From the NCBI GenBank assembly GCA_030278955.1, contig JAOANR010000002.1, forward strand, positions 10,157,982-10,221,981: DNA of 64,000 bases, written 5' to 3'. This document shows positions 9,484-20,261 of the stretch, one piece after another. The stretch is from Hygrophila difformis (Eukaryota > Streptophyta > Magnoliopsida > Lamiales > Acanthaceae). The translations under genes were made by a program, and so were the position numbers. Each line of letters starts with the position of its first letter. Position 1 is the first letter of the stretch. The notes below the pieces were generated by a model. The model was not told where the DNA came from, did not search any database, and saw only the letters and a program-made list of their open reading frames with translations.

Positions 9484-12086
9484 TGTAATACCCGAGAATT
9501 TTCCAACATAAAATAAAACAATAATTAAATAAATAAATAATAAATAAAATAAATACTATAAATAAATAAATAAATCCAGCAGATAAAAGAAATAAATAAA
9601 GATAAGAAAATGAGAAATGAGATTTTTACTTAAAAAGGAATTAAAGGAATTTAATTCAATAAAATGATGGATAAATGGTACACCAAAACCCGACACTAAT
9701 GAACTCGAGTATTCGAGTCCAAAACATCCAATTAGACTGAGAATAAAATTAGAGAGAAAGTACGAACCCGAATATACCCCGGAAATCGGAATTCGGGAGC
9801 ATAGAGGGATAGAAACCCGAAAGAGAGGCGGAAAAGCACGACGGATCGCACGACCCGCCCGGACCGAAGTCCAGGCGAAGTCGGCGCGGTGGCCGCGCGG
9901 TAAAGGAGGTTCAGCGCGCCACGACCGCGCCACCACACAGATTCGTTTGTTGCGTGAATCTCTCGCCCGAACGCGGATTTTTCGACTTTCGGTTGAACAT
10001 CTCTCGACTCCAGACCTTTAGGTCGGTCGTGGACGCCCTAGGGATTAAGAATTCAATAAATAAGCCCCTTGGGAGCCCCAAACAAGTTTACGAAACCCTA
10101 CCACATTCTATACGTTCGAAACCCTAAATCCGGAGTCGTCGGAGGCACGAAACCAAGACGAACGCTGTTGGACGAGTTCTCTATAGATCTCCATAATCGT
10201 GGTAAGTCTCGGTCCAATCTTTATTCAATAAACGATTCGAAAACGAATCCTAATCATCTCCTTTTTCTTTCTACACCCCCGTATCGAATCTAGATCGTAG
10301 AACCCGACGAACGGAGAGGAGAAACGGTGCTCTGGAAGCCACGCCTCCGAATTGGACATTCCCGACGTTCATAGACACTGTAAGTTAACCTTACATGGTT
10401 TTGGGAGATTTTAAAACATTCGAAACCTAAAAGATTTGACAAGAATCATAAATCTGTCCACTTTTGTTTTCCTACCGACGCAACAGGATTGTTGAATTTT
10501 TCCGACCTTTAAAACGAACTCAAACGGGAAAACTTAAAAGACGAAAAACGTTCCTAAGACTTAGACCTAGCTACTGTAAAAATTTGAGAATTTTTTGAGC
10601 TGATTTGATATGTGAAAACGCGTTGAAACCGAACTGTTTAATTCTAGATCTTGAAATCTTGGACAGAACTTAAGATTGATCTTGATCACGTTTTTGACAT
10701 AGGATCTAGGCTGTTTTAGATCTGTGGCCGAACATGAAAGTTGTAGATAAATGTCTTAAGATGATCCCTGTCAAATTTCATTAAATTTGGAGTTGAATTG
10801 ATATGTTAGAATTTGAAATCTTTAAACTGTGGCATGTTAAACTCGGACAGATTTCTTCTTATGTGAAAATTGGCGATTTTGACCTACTTAGGTATCTCGG
10901 ATTGAAAAAGTTAAAACACGAAAGTTGTAGATCTTGATGTTTCCGAGTCAGATATGAAATTTTGGAATTTTTTTGGAATTAAATCTGATTTCAGACGAAT
11001 TTTGGAGTAAACTGTGATTTACCGAAACGAAATTTTTGAAATCTTGTTGAATCATGGAATTAACCTTTAGGGTTGAAACGACTTGAGATATTATTTCTAA
11101 ATTAATACATTGGAAGGCAGATTTTAAAAACTAAATCCCCTTACAAACTTGATAAATTAAAATTAGGGGTGAGTGCTCTGCAGGGTGCCCCCTAACGATT
11201 CACTTCGTGCCGTAATGGACGATGGTGACCCCGCGCGCTATACTTGAAATGTGATATTGCCAAAACGGCGAAACTTAGAGCCTACACTCTCGTGAATATC
11301 CGTATGGGTTTCCCGAGGCTCCGGAGTGGTACTGGGTATGGCTGATACGGCTGCGGCCGCCGGGCTACCGGCTAAACTTGTTGACATCGCGATTTTTATC
11401 GTGAAACTTTGAAATACCAAATCGGGAATGTAATGGGGATTCTAAATTAAATTAAACTAGATTAAATGATATTGTTGTCAAATTAAATTATTTAAATGCT
11501 TTATTTAAATTATGGCTATTATCTTGAACCATGTGATATGTGTTATTAAATAGAGCCTAAGATAGATTGTGCTATATGATATGGATTATATGAAATCAAA
11601 TATTATGTTATTATCATGCTTTTGTTAAATTATTAAAGTTAAGGCTTTTAAACCCTACGATCATGCATGTGTTAACTTACTCAGCAATTTTGCTGATCAA
11701 AACCATTTTTATTCCTTTCTTTACAGAATATATGGAATGAGCATGTGTGAGCACGAATCATGCATGGGATTTTGGGAACTTTTATTTTGCTTTTAAATTT
11801 CGTACGTAGACTACATTATGAACGGGCCTGTTTAACCCGTGTTTTGGCCATGTCGGCCCTTTTTATCGTTTCCGCAGCGATACTGTACTAAACTAAATAT
11901 TTCCGCTGCGCTATGCTATTATTATTTTCAAATTATATTGTATGGGCTATTTTGAATGCTTTGAATGTTTTAAATCCTGCAATACCTAGCCTTGCATCTC
12001 TTTAGTAAGCTCGGAGAAACCGTGTCTTACTAGGGGGATGTGGCGGTGACATCCAGACCTGGGTGACCAAAAACCGGGGTGTTACA
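9484..12086 (+). repeat. A1 3' LTR
   Basis: 2603 bp, the partner of 932-3534 with about 17 substitutions. The promoter TATAAATA of the 5' LTR reads CAATAAATA here (about 10054-10062). The conserved hairpin is at 11163-11195. Confidence 0.95.
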
Positions 12087-12091
12087 GTTGG
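12087..12091. repeat. Right target-site duplication of A1 (GTTGG)
   Basis: Perfect copy of 927-931, directly after the terminal TTACA of the A1 3' LTR. Confidence 0.93.
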
Positions 12092-12703
12092 TACTAGCCT
12101 CATAGAAAATCGTACTAGCTCCTTGAATTTGGTGTAGTACTCTTGCACTGTCTGTGCGCCTTGCCTTAAGTTAATGAATTCCTCGTACTTCATCGCTTTG
12201 GTGCTTAATGGGTAGAACCTCTCCCTCAGAGCTTCCTTAAACTCTTCCCAAGTGTAGGCTTTCTCATCTTCCACTAATTTCCTCTGGAGGTTTTGCCACC
12301 ACTCATCGGCTTCACCTCCTAAGTAGTAAGTCGCTACATGTATCTTTACCTCATTAGGGCATTTGATAGCATTTAAGAGTTTATCGAACGTACGGATCCA
12401 CTCCTCTAGTTTGGCGGGATCTTCCTCCCCATCATAGTGTGGCGGTTGATAAGGATTTACTAAATCTAGATAGTTGTTTCGAGCTACTGGCGGAGGTATT
12501 GCCGCTTGTGCCCTATGCACCTCGGCGTTTCCTAATACTACGAGTACTTCTTCTACCATCCTTAAACGTTCATCCATGTTGTTGGGAAGATGAGGCGCTC
12601 GATCTCCTATGTTCGGAGGAATCTCATTGTTGTTAGGTGCGTTTGGGAAGTTAGCGGCAGTGCCGTTTGGACTTACCTTCCTCGACTTTCCCCTAGGTGC
12701 CAT
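12087..12703 (-). pseudogene. B1 gag, N-terminal part
   Basis: Starts MAPRGKSRKV at 12703 and runs to the A1 insertion point, where the frame leaves Gag (after the residues RLVPT). It has the retrotransposon-Gag core: NPYQPPHYDGEEDPAKLEEW, YYLGGEADEWW, RERFYPLSTKA and VQEYYTKFKELVRF. The protein is clearly related to, but distinct from, the A1 and A3 Gag, so B1 is a different family of the same lineage. The reading frame is intact up to the break; the remainder is at 931-399. Before A1 arrived this may have been a translatable Gag of a pol-less element. Confidence 0.88.
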
Positions 12704-13314
12704 TTTCTGTTATTAAGCATGCGAAGATGAGTTTCTAAGTGATCAAGATCTAGGACTAAGGCAAAGTTAGTCTCAAGTTAACGCTTCTAAGTCAAGTCTC
12801 AAGGTCATGTCGAACACTGGAGTGGGAAGTTTAGGTATCACATGTGATTCACATAAGAGGTTAGTACAGATATTTATGTATGCATATGCATATGTAATCC
12901 CCCCAATAAAAAAAAAAATTAATGCATGCAGTTATTTATCCATGGGTTTTTAAAAATAAATTTATTCCATGGATAGAATAAAATAAGGATAAAAGGTTTG
13001 GGCCACTATATTGGGCCGAAGGAAATAAATTATTTGGGCTTTAAGTAAAAACAAGGTTATTGGGCCAACATAGTAATTAAGTATTGGGCTAAAGATTTGG
13101 GCTAGGAAAATAAATCTTGGGCTCAAAGGTTTGCGATTTAAAATAATAAATTTGGGCTAAAAGTTAGGGCTTAGAAAAAAAATTTGGGCTCAAAAATGTT
13201 AGTTTAAAAATAATATTGGATTTTTAAATATAATACTAGTTTAAAAATAATACTCGTAATAGTTTAAAAATAATAATACTAGTTTTAAAAATAGTCCGGG
13301 CTCTGATACCACTT
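12704..13314 (-). other. B1 5' leader with primer-binding site
   Basis: Non-coding leader between gag and the 5' LTR. On the minus strand the primer-binding site TGGTATCAGAGC is at 13311-13300, 3 bases from the LTR end. Nearer gag are several short segments repeating the word GCCCAA. No equivalent of the A-family ORF1 was found here. Confidence 0.75.
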
Positions 13315-13420
13315 TGTAACACCCCGGATTTGATAACCCAGGCCGGGATGTCACCGCCACACCTCCCTAACAAGACACGGTTTCTCCGAGCTTGCTAAAG
13401 AGATGCAAGGCTATGGTTTT
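13315..13420 (-). repeat. B1 5' LTR, distal end
   Basis: The LTR terminus, reading GGGGTGTTACA on the minus strand. The sequence is cut after GGTTTT at 13420 by C1 and resumes at 20262 in register, as shown by comparison with the solo B LTR around 29395-29525. Confidence 0.88.
13416..13420. repeat. Left target-site duplication of C1 (GTTTT)
   Basis: GTTTT directly before the C1 terminus; the identical partner is at 20257-20261. Confidence 0.9.
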
Positions 13421-15993
13421 TGTAACACCCCGGATTTGATAACCCAGGCCGGGATGCCACCGCCACACCTTCCCAAGCAAGACGCGAACCATTTCGAGCT
13501 CACTTGAGAAGATGCTAAGGCTAAGTTGTATCAATATTTGAAAATATTTAAAACCAATCAATGAGTGCCCGAATTTAAATCAGAGTAACGCAAAACATGT
13601 ATCATTTAAAAAAAAACAGTGCGGAAGCTCAGTAAGGGCCAAACACGAGTTCAGAATTCGTAAAAGAATTTAAAAAAAATTAAGTGCGACAAGTCTTCGG
13701 AAATTCCCATCCCAAATGGTAAAATGCCATGCGCTAATCTTCCACATCTGAAAAAAAAAATAGAGACAACGTATCTTATCAGTACAACGGTACTGAGTAA
13801 GTTAATATATAGCACAACGAAGTTTAAAAATTCCAGAAGAGTATATTAAAGTGGGATTTTTAATTTAAAAGGAGGACGAGTAAAAATAATATACTTATTT
13901 AAAAAGACGAATAAATAAATTAATTTAAAATCTCTTACACATATTCCGCGAATATTTTACCAATGTTAGTTATGATCGAGGACACCCCATTAACATATCC
14001 TAGGGACGAACCCACAGGACCAACCTTTGGGACTTTATACCCACAAGGACTCAAACATATCCTAGGGACGAACCCTTGGGATCAACCTCTGGGACTCGTA
14101 CCCACGAGGTAAGTGCATGCAGCGGACCCTATACAGACACACTCCGGAGCCCTAGATAACCCATACGGATACATCTAGGAGTATAGACTCATACATCACA
14201 ATAATCAATGCCGTTTTGGCTACAAAAGAGGGGGCGACATAATTTTCACCACATTGGGCATCCCACTCGATCAAAACTTACAAAGTTTTAAAACCACATT
14301 TTATCATTTCATAATATCTCCACATTTCCAGAATCCATATTCTTCAAAAATGAGTAACACTCGACTCATAGTTCATCGAATAATCAAAATAGCATTTACC
14401 GATTAAAGGTAACACTGTGGCAGTTTTCGAAATCGCATTTAAAAATGCAACAAATTATTTTTAAAAATTCTGGAAAAATTACAGTAGCTAGGAATCATCA
14501 AATTAAGCATTTTTCATAGAAATAGCCATCTCAAAATTCGGACTCTAAATAGGTCATTTTATCCCATTTCAGAAAGCTATTGAATTACTATTCCTCATGC
14601 TTCAGTAAATACGACCACAGTGAGTTCAAAAATTCATAACAATTTCATATGTGCTCCAAAAATTATGAAATTTTACAGGGATAATCTAGACACATAATGG
14701 AACAAATTTCATGAAGACATCAAGCACTAAAAACGATCATAAGCAAGAGTGAATCGAACAACAAAACTGACTACATACATACATTAAATCTGTCAACCTA
14801 TGTGCAGAAAATACCAGATCGAATTTGGGTGACCAAAACATGTCCAAAAATTATAAATATTTACAGAGAGCATCTTTAGGACATTAGGAACAAGTTTTAT
14901 TTTGGAAGGTTCTCCTAAAAATGTACGGATCATGGTCGAATTCACAGAACAATAAAATTGGTCATAGGAAAACCCTATTTGGCAGATTTTATAAGAAATA
15001 GAGATGATTCGATATCTCGAGTTATACTCAACCAAAACTCCTAAAAATCGACGTGCACAATACTAACTTACTTGAGATGAGTTTAGAACCGAATATCCCC
15101 TTGGTGGTATCCTGGAAATCGTCCAACTCGACCCCAATAATCAACACTTCTACCGAATGCACCTATTATGGAGTTGTCGGAGGAAATTCTCAATTCTAGG
15201 ATAGAAAACTCGAACCTAGGACCAAGGAAAAATAGTAGAACTCTTACCTACCCTTAGAAGAATGGATTGGATCACTTGAACACGTCCACACTCCCTGGAA
15301 AGATGATGAACAACTCACAAAATCACCAACACTCACTATGGAACTATTTTCGGATAGAGTGCAAATGGATGGCTTTGGGGGCTGATTAGGGGTACTTATA
15401 GGGGTAGGGAGCAATCCAATGACTGCCATAGGATACTAGGGAGATGAGAGGATGAAATGCAACCCATAACTCCCGAATTAATCCCCTCAATCCTCATCCA
15501 AAACCCCCACTCACCCCATGACTCCATAGGATCCCCTTGGTGCCCAAGTTTCAATTATGAGCTGACTTTGTGGGGATTTAATACACCCAAAACCTATCCA
15601 AAACCCTCCCCACACGTCCTCCAACATCGGATACTCAAAAAGGAGTCGTTTGGAATCGCCCACTACCATTATCATGGCAAAAAAAACGCATGAACCGTTA
15701 TGACTTGTCATAACAGCAGAGTGGCGCGCTGGTGGCGCGCTCCGCGCGGCCACCGCGCGGCCACCTGCCTGCATTTTTTTCTTTTTTTTTTTTTTTAATA
15801 TTATGATTTTAATCTTTTAAAAATCATAATATGAATTATCCGAGATTGTTGGGATAATTCGATACATCTATCCGAGTCGCGACTGTCCGAAATATTTAAT
15901 TCCGCTCTCTCGGAATTAATTCGATTTCGATAAATAAATCAAATTCTTAAACTTCGGATTTTAAAACTTAATGTCGATTTCTCGGGTATTACA
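13421..15993 (-). repeat. C1 3' LTR
   Basis: Family C LTR; on the minus strand it starts TGTAATACCCGAGAAATCG and ends GGGGTGTTACA. Around 13990-14110 it holds two imperfect copies of a roughly 65-bp unit containing ATATCCTAGGGACGAACCC. A GC-rich patch lies at 15720-15770. Confidence 0.93.
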
Positions 15994-16168
15994 GTCTACC
16001 CTCCTTAGAAATCAACTTCGTCCTCAAAGTTGGGTCGCATTCGGACTAATAGTAATTCATGCAATAATTGACACGCATAAAATATTTGAGGTTTGAAAAT
16101 TAAATTCTTACCTCGGCGCGTGTCGACTCCCTGCGGGGTATCACATCCTCCCCCCCTTAGGACTACAG
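15994..16168 (-). other. C1 3' tail with double purine tract
   Basis: On the minus strand: pol stop and conserved palindrome, purine tract (about 16158-16146), a TGTGATACCCC relic of an LTR start, about 140 bp of spacer, then a second purine tract ending GTAGAC directly at the 3' LTR. Same layout as A1 and B1. Confidence 0.75.
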
Positions 16169-17340
16169 TTATGTCCCCATAACTGCTCACGAGTCGTGTT
16201 GAAAAAGGTTGGGATACTTTTGCTTCATATCCGTTGGACCACAACACCTTCACCATTCTCATGGGTTTTTTTCTTGTGACTCTTTCTTTGACATCAAGTA
16301 TCTCGATCGGATACTCCTCATATGTCAAATCATCGTCCAGTTCAATCACATCAGTTTGCAAGACGTGAGTTGGATCGTGTACATATTTCTTTAACTGAGA
16401 AACATGAAACACGTTGTGAACTCGTGCTAATTCCGGTGGAAGGGCCAATCGGTAGGCCAAGGTACCTACACGGTCTAAAATCTCGTATGGACCGATGTAG
16501 TGAGGACTCAGCTTTCCTCATTTGCCAAATCGCATCACCCCCTTCATCGGTGACACCTTTAGCAAGACCTTGCCTCCCACTTGGAATTCAAATTCTTGTC
16601 GTCTTGAATCGGCATAACCCTTTTTGCCTATCTTGTGCAGCTTCCATCTTTTGTTGCACTACCTTAATTAGTCGGCTCATGTCCTCAATGAGCTGAAGTC
16701 CTACAACCACAGAACTATCATCCTTAACCCAACATAACGGAGACACTTGCGTCCGTAGAGAGCTTCGAACGGCAACTTGGATACCGGCTCTATTCTAGGT
16801 ACCCGATCAATCTTAAATTCGACTTCTCGCTTTGGCGGCATTACGTCGGAACATCCATTTACGAATGGAATTATGTCGTTCTTTCTCCTTTTTTTCTTTT
16901 CCTCGTCTTCGAGGTTATGCACATAGCATTTATATAAGTGATAGCCTTTTTGTATGAGATTGCAGAACCTCAAGACATTCACCACCTTAGTGCTTTTCTT
17001 TGGAGGCTGCATGAAATACACCACCTTCTTCCCTCGACTCTTGTCTAAGGAAATCTTCTGCTTCTGGCACTCAATAACGGCTTTGTATTGAGTCAGAAAA
17101 TCCATGCCTAAGATGACGTCGAAATCCCCAAGATCAAACTCAACTAGATTCACGAAGAATTCTTGGTTCTTGATTACTATCGGGATCCCATCGTATCATT
17201 TCGAACAGGATATCACCTTACCCGATGGTAATTGAATTCCTAAGTTTGGCACTGGAAGATCTAAGGCAGATATAATCCTCGTGGAAATTAAAGAGCAACT
17301 TGCGCCCGAATCGAACAAAACACTAACAGGTACGCTAATC
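16169..17340 (-). pseudogene. C1 pol remnant: protease joined to integrase end and chromodomain
   Basis: On the minus strand from about 17340: an aspartic protease with a DSGAS-type active site, then a region ending LVEFDLGDFDVILGMDFL, and the start of the reverse-transcriptase lead-in (VEFKIDRVPRIEPVSK). Here the sequence jumps directly to the integrase segment [10 protein letters not shown] near 16790-16750, then after frame breaks to the integrase end and chromodomain ([28 protein letters not shown]), with the stop at 16169-16171. Reverse transcriptase, RNase H and the integrase core are missing. A stretch KKKRRKN sits between protease and the junction. Clearly non-functional. Confidence 0.85.
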
Positions 17341-17690
17341 ACATGCGATCAAGATCTAAGACCAAGGATAAATTAGCCTCAAGCTAACGCTCCTAAGTCA
17401 AGGTCAAGCCGAATAAGAATGTTATCTAACACAGTCTGCGAACATTTTAAATAATGCATGTATGCAAATGCATCCCCCCGAAAATAATAGTAACAATTTG
17501 AGACTTGTCGAATTTTTTTTTGAGATATATTTTTCCATGAGTTTTAAAATAAAATTTCATTCCCATGGAAATAATATTTAAAATATTTAAAAATAATATT
17601 TAATATTTTGGGCCTCTATATTGGGCCGAAAAATAAGAATATATATATATATATATTTTTTAAAAAAATTTCCCGGCTCTGATACCACTT
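17341..17690 (-). other. C1 5' leader with primer-binding site
   Basis: Short non-coding leader. The primer-binding site TGGTATCAGAGC is at 17687-17676 on the minus strand, followed by an AT dinucleotide run near 17640-17656. Gag would be expected here and is absent. Confidence 0.8.
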
Positions 17691-20256
17691 TGTAACACCC
17701 CGGATTTGATAACCCAGGCCGGGATGCCACCGCCACACCTTCCCAAGCAAGACGCGAACCATTTCGAGCTCACTTGAGAAGATGCTAAGGCTAAGTTGTA
17801 TCAATATTTGAAAATATTTAAAACCAATCAATGAGTGCCCGAATTTAAATCAGAGTAACGCAAAACATGTATCATTTAAAAAAAACAGTGCGGAAGCTCA
17901 GTAAGGGCCAAACACGAGTTCAGAATTCGTAAAAGAATTTAAAAAAAATTAAGTGCGACAAGTCTTCGGAAATTCCCATCCCAAATGGTAAAATGCCATG
18001 CGCTAATCTTCCACATCTGAAAAAAAAATAGAGACAACGTATCTTATCAGTACAACGGTACTGAGTAAGTTAATATATAGCACAACGAAGTTTAAAAATT
18101 CCAGAAGAGTATATTAAAGTGGGATTTTTAATTTAAAAGGAGGACGAGTAAAAATAATATACTTATTTAAAAAGACGAATAAATAAATTAATTTAAAATC
18201 TCTTACACATATTCCGCGAATATTTTACCAATGTTAGTTATGATCGAGGACACCCCATTAACATATCCTAGGGACGAACCCACAGGACCAACCTTTGGGA
18301 CTTTATACCCACAAGGACTCAAACATATCCTAGGGACGAACCCTTGGGATCAACCTCTGGGACTCGTACCCACGAGGTAAGTGCATGCAGCGGACCCTAT
18401 ACAGACACACTCCGGAGCCCTAGATAACCCATACGGATACATCTAGGAGTATAGACTCATACATCACAATAATCAATGCCGTTTTGGCTACAAAAGAGGG
18501 GGCGACATAATTTTCACCACATTGGGCATCCCACTCGATCAAAACTTACAAAGTTTTAAAACCACATTTTATCATTTCATAATATCTCCACATTTCCAGA
18601 ATCCATATTCTTCAAAAATGAGTAACACTCGACTCATAGTTCATCGAATAATCAAAATAGCATTTACCGATTAAAGGTAACACTGTGGCAGTTTTCGAAA
18701 TCGCATTTAAAAATGCAACAAATTATTTTTAAAAATTCTGGAAAAATTACAGTAGCTAGGAATCATCAAATTAAGCATTTTTCATAGAAATAGCCATCTC
18801 AAAATTCGGACTCTAAATAGGTCATTTTATCCCATTTCAGAAAGCTATTGAATTACCATTCCTCATGCTTCAGTAAATACGACCACAGTGAGTTCAAAAA
18901 TTCATAACAATTTCATATTTGCTCCAAAAATCATGAAATTTTACAGGGATAATCTAGACACATAATGGAACAAATTTCATGAAGACATCAAGCACTAAAA
19001 ACGATCATAGGCAAGAGTGAATCGAACAACAAAACTGACTACATACATACATTAAATCTGTCAACCTATGTGCAGAAAATACCAGATCGAATTTGGGTGA
19101 CCAAAACATGTCCAAAAATTATAAATATTTACAGAGAGCATCTTTAGGATATTAGGAACAAGTTTTATTTTGGAAGGTTCTCCTAAAAATGTACGGATCA
19201 TGGTCGAATTCACAGAACAATAAAATTGGTCATAGGAAAACCCTATTTGGCAGATTTTATAAGAAATAGAGATGATTCGATATCTCGAGTTATACTCAAC
19301 CAAAACTCCTAAAAATCGACGTGCACAATACTAACTTACTTGAGATGAGTTTAGAACCGAATATCCCCTTGGTGGTATCCTGGAAATCGTCCAACTCGAC
19401 CCCAATAATCAACACTTCTACCGAATGCACCTATTATGGAGTTGTCGGAGGAAATTCTCAATTCTAGGATAGAAAACTCGAACCTAGGACCAAGAAAAAA
19501 TAGTAGAACTCTTACCTACCCTTAGAAGAATGGATTGGATCACTTGAACACGTCCACACTCCCTGGAAAGATGATGAACAACTCACAAACTCACCAACAC
19601 TCACTATGGAACTATTTTCGGATAGAGTGCAAATGGATGGCTTTGGGGGCTGATTAGGGGTACTTATAGGGGTAGGGAGCAATCCAATGACTGCCATAGG
19701 ATACTAGGGAGATGAGAGGATGAAATGCAACCCATAACTCCCGAATTAATCCCCTCAATCCTCATCCAAAACCCCCACTCACCCCATGACTCCATAGGAT
19801 CCCCTTGGTGCCCAAGTTTCAATTATGAGCTGACTTTGTGGGAATTTAATACACCCAAAACCTATCCAAAACCCTCCCCACACGTCCTCCAACATCGGAT
19901 ACTCAAAAAGGAGTCGTTTGGAATCGCCCACTACCATTATCATGGCAAAAAAAACGCATGAACCGTTATGACTTGTCATAACAGCAGAGTGGCGCGCTGG
20001 TGGCGCGCTCCGCGCGGCCACCGCGAGGCCACCTGCCTGTGTTTTTTTTTTTTTTTTTTAATTTTATGATTTTAATCTTTTAAAAATCATAATATGAATT
20101 ATCCGAGATTGTTGGGATAATTCGATACATCTATCCGAGTCGCGACTGTCCGAAATATATAATTCCGCTCTCTCGGAATTAATTCGATTTCGATAAATAA
20201 ATCAAATTCTTAAACTTCGGATTTTAAAACTTAATGTCGATTTCTCGGGTATTACA
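17691..20256 (-). repeat. C1 5' LTR
   Basis: 2566 bp, near-identical partner of 13421-15993. Same internal duplication near 18260-18380 and GC-rich patch near 19990-20035. Confidence 0.93.
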
Positions 20257-20261
20257 GTTTT
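20257..20261. repeat. Right target-site duplication of C1 (GTTTT)
   Basis: Perfect copy of 13416-13420, directly following GGGTATTACA at the C1 end. Confidence 0.9.

Larger units (their letters stand above)
932..12086 (+). mobile_element. A1: structurally complete Tekay/Del-type chromovirus retrotransposon
   Basis: All landmarks of a complete Ty3/gypsy element are present: two 2603-bp LTRs (TG...CA), GTTGG target duplications, initiator-Met primer-binding site, extra ORF1, a gag-pol reading frame in one register with chromodomain, and a polypurine tract next to the 3' LTR. By eye I count about 17 base substitutions and no length change between the LTRs (about 0.65%), so the insertion is young. 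Two in-frame stops in gag-pol (6242-6244 and 6983-6985) mean this copy probably cannot make a full polyprotein, though it could be moved in trans. It lies in B1's gag in the opposite orientation. Confidence 0.95.
13421..20256 (-). mobile_element. C1: internally deleted gypsy element with near-identical LTRs
   Basis: Minus-strand element with LTRs of 2573 bp (13421-15993) and 2566 bp (17691-20256), GTTTT target duplications, and an initiator-Met primer-binding site at 17687-17676. The internal part is only about 1.7 kb: gag is gone and pol is reduced to protease joined to the integrase end. The LTRs differ by roughly a dozen substitutions plus homopolymer length changes by eye, so a copy that could not code for its own movement was inserted recently, presumably using proteins from relatives. 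Confidence 0.93.
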
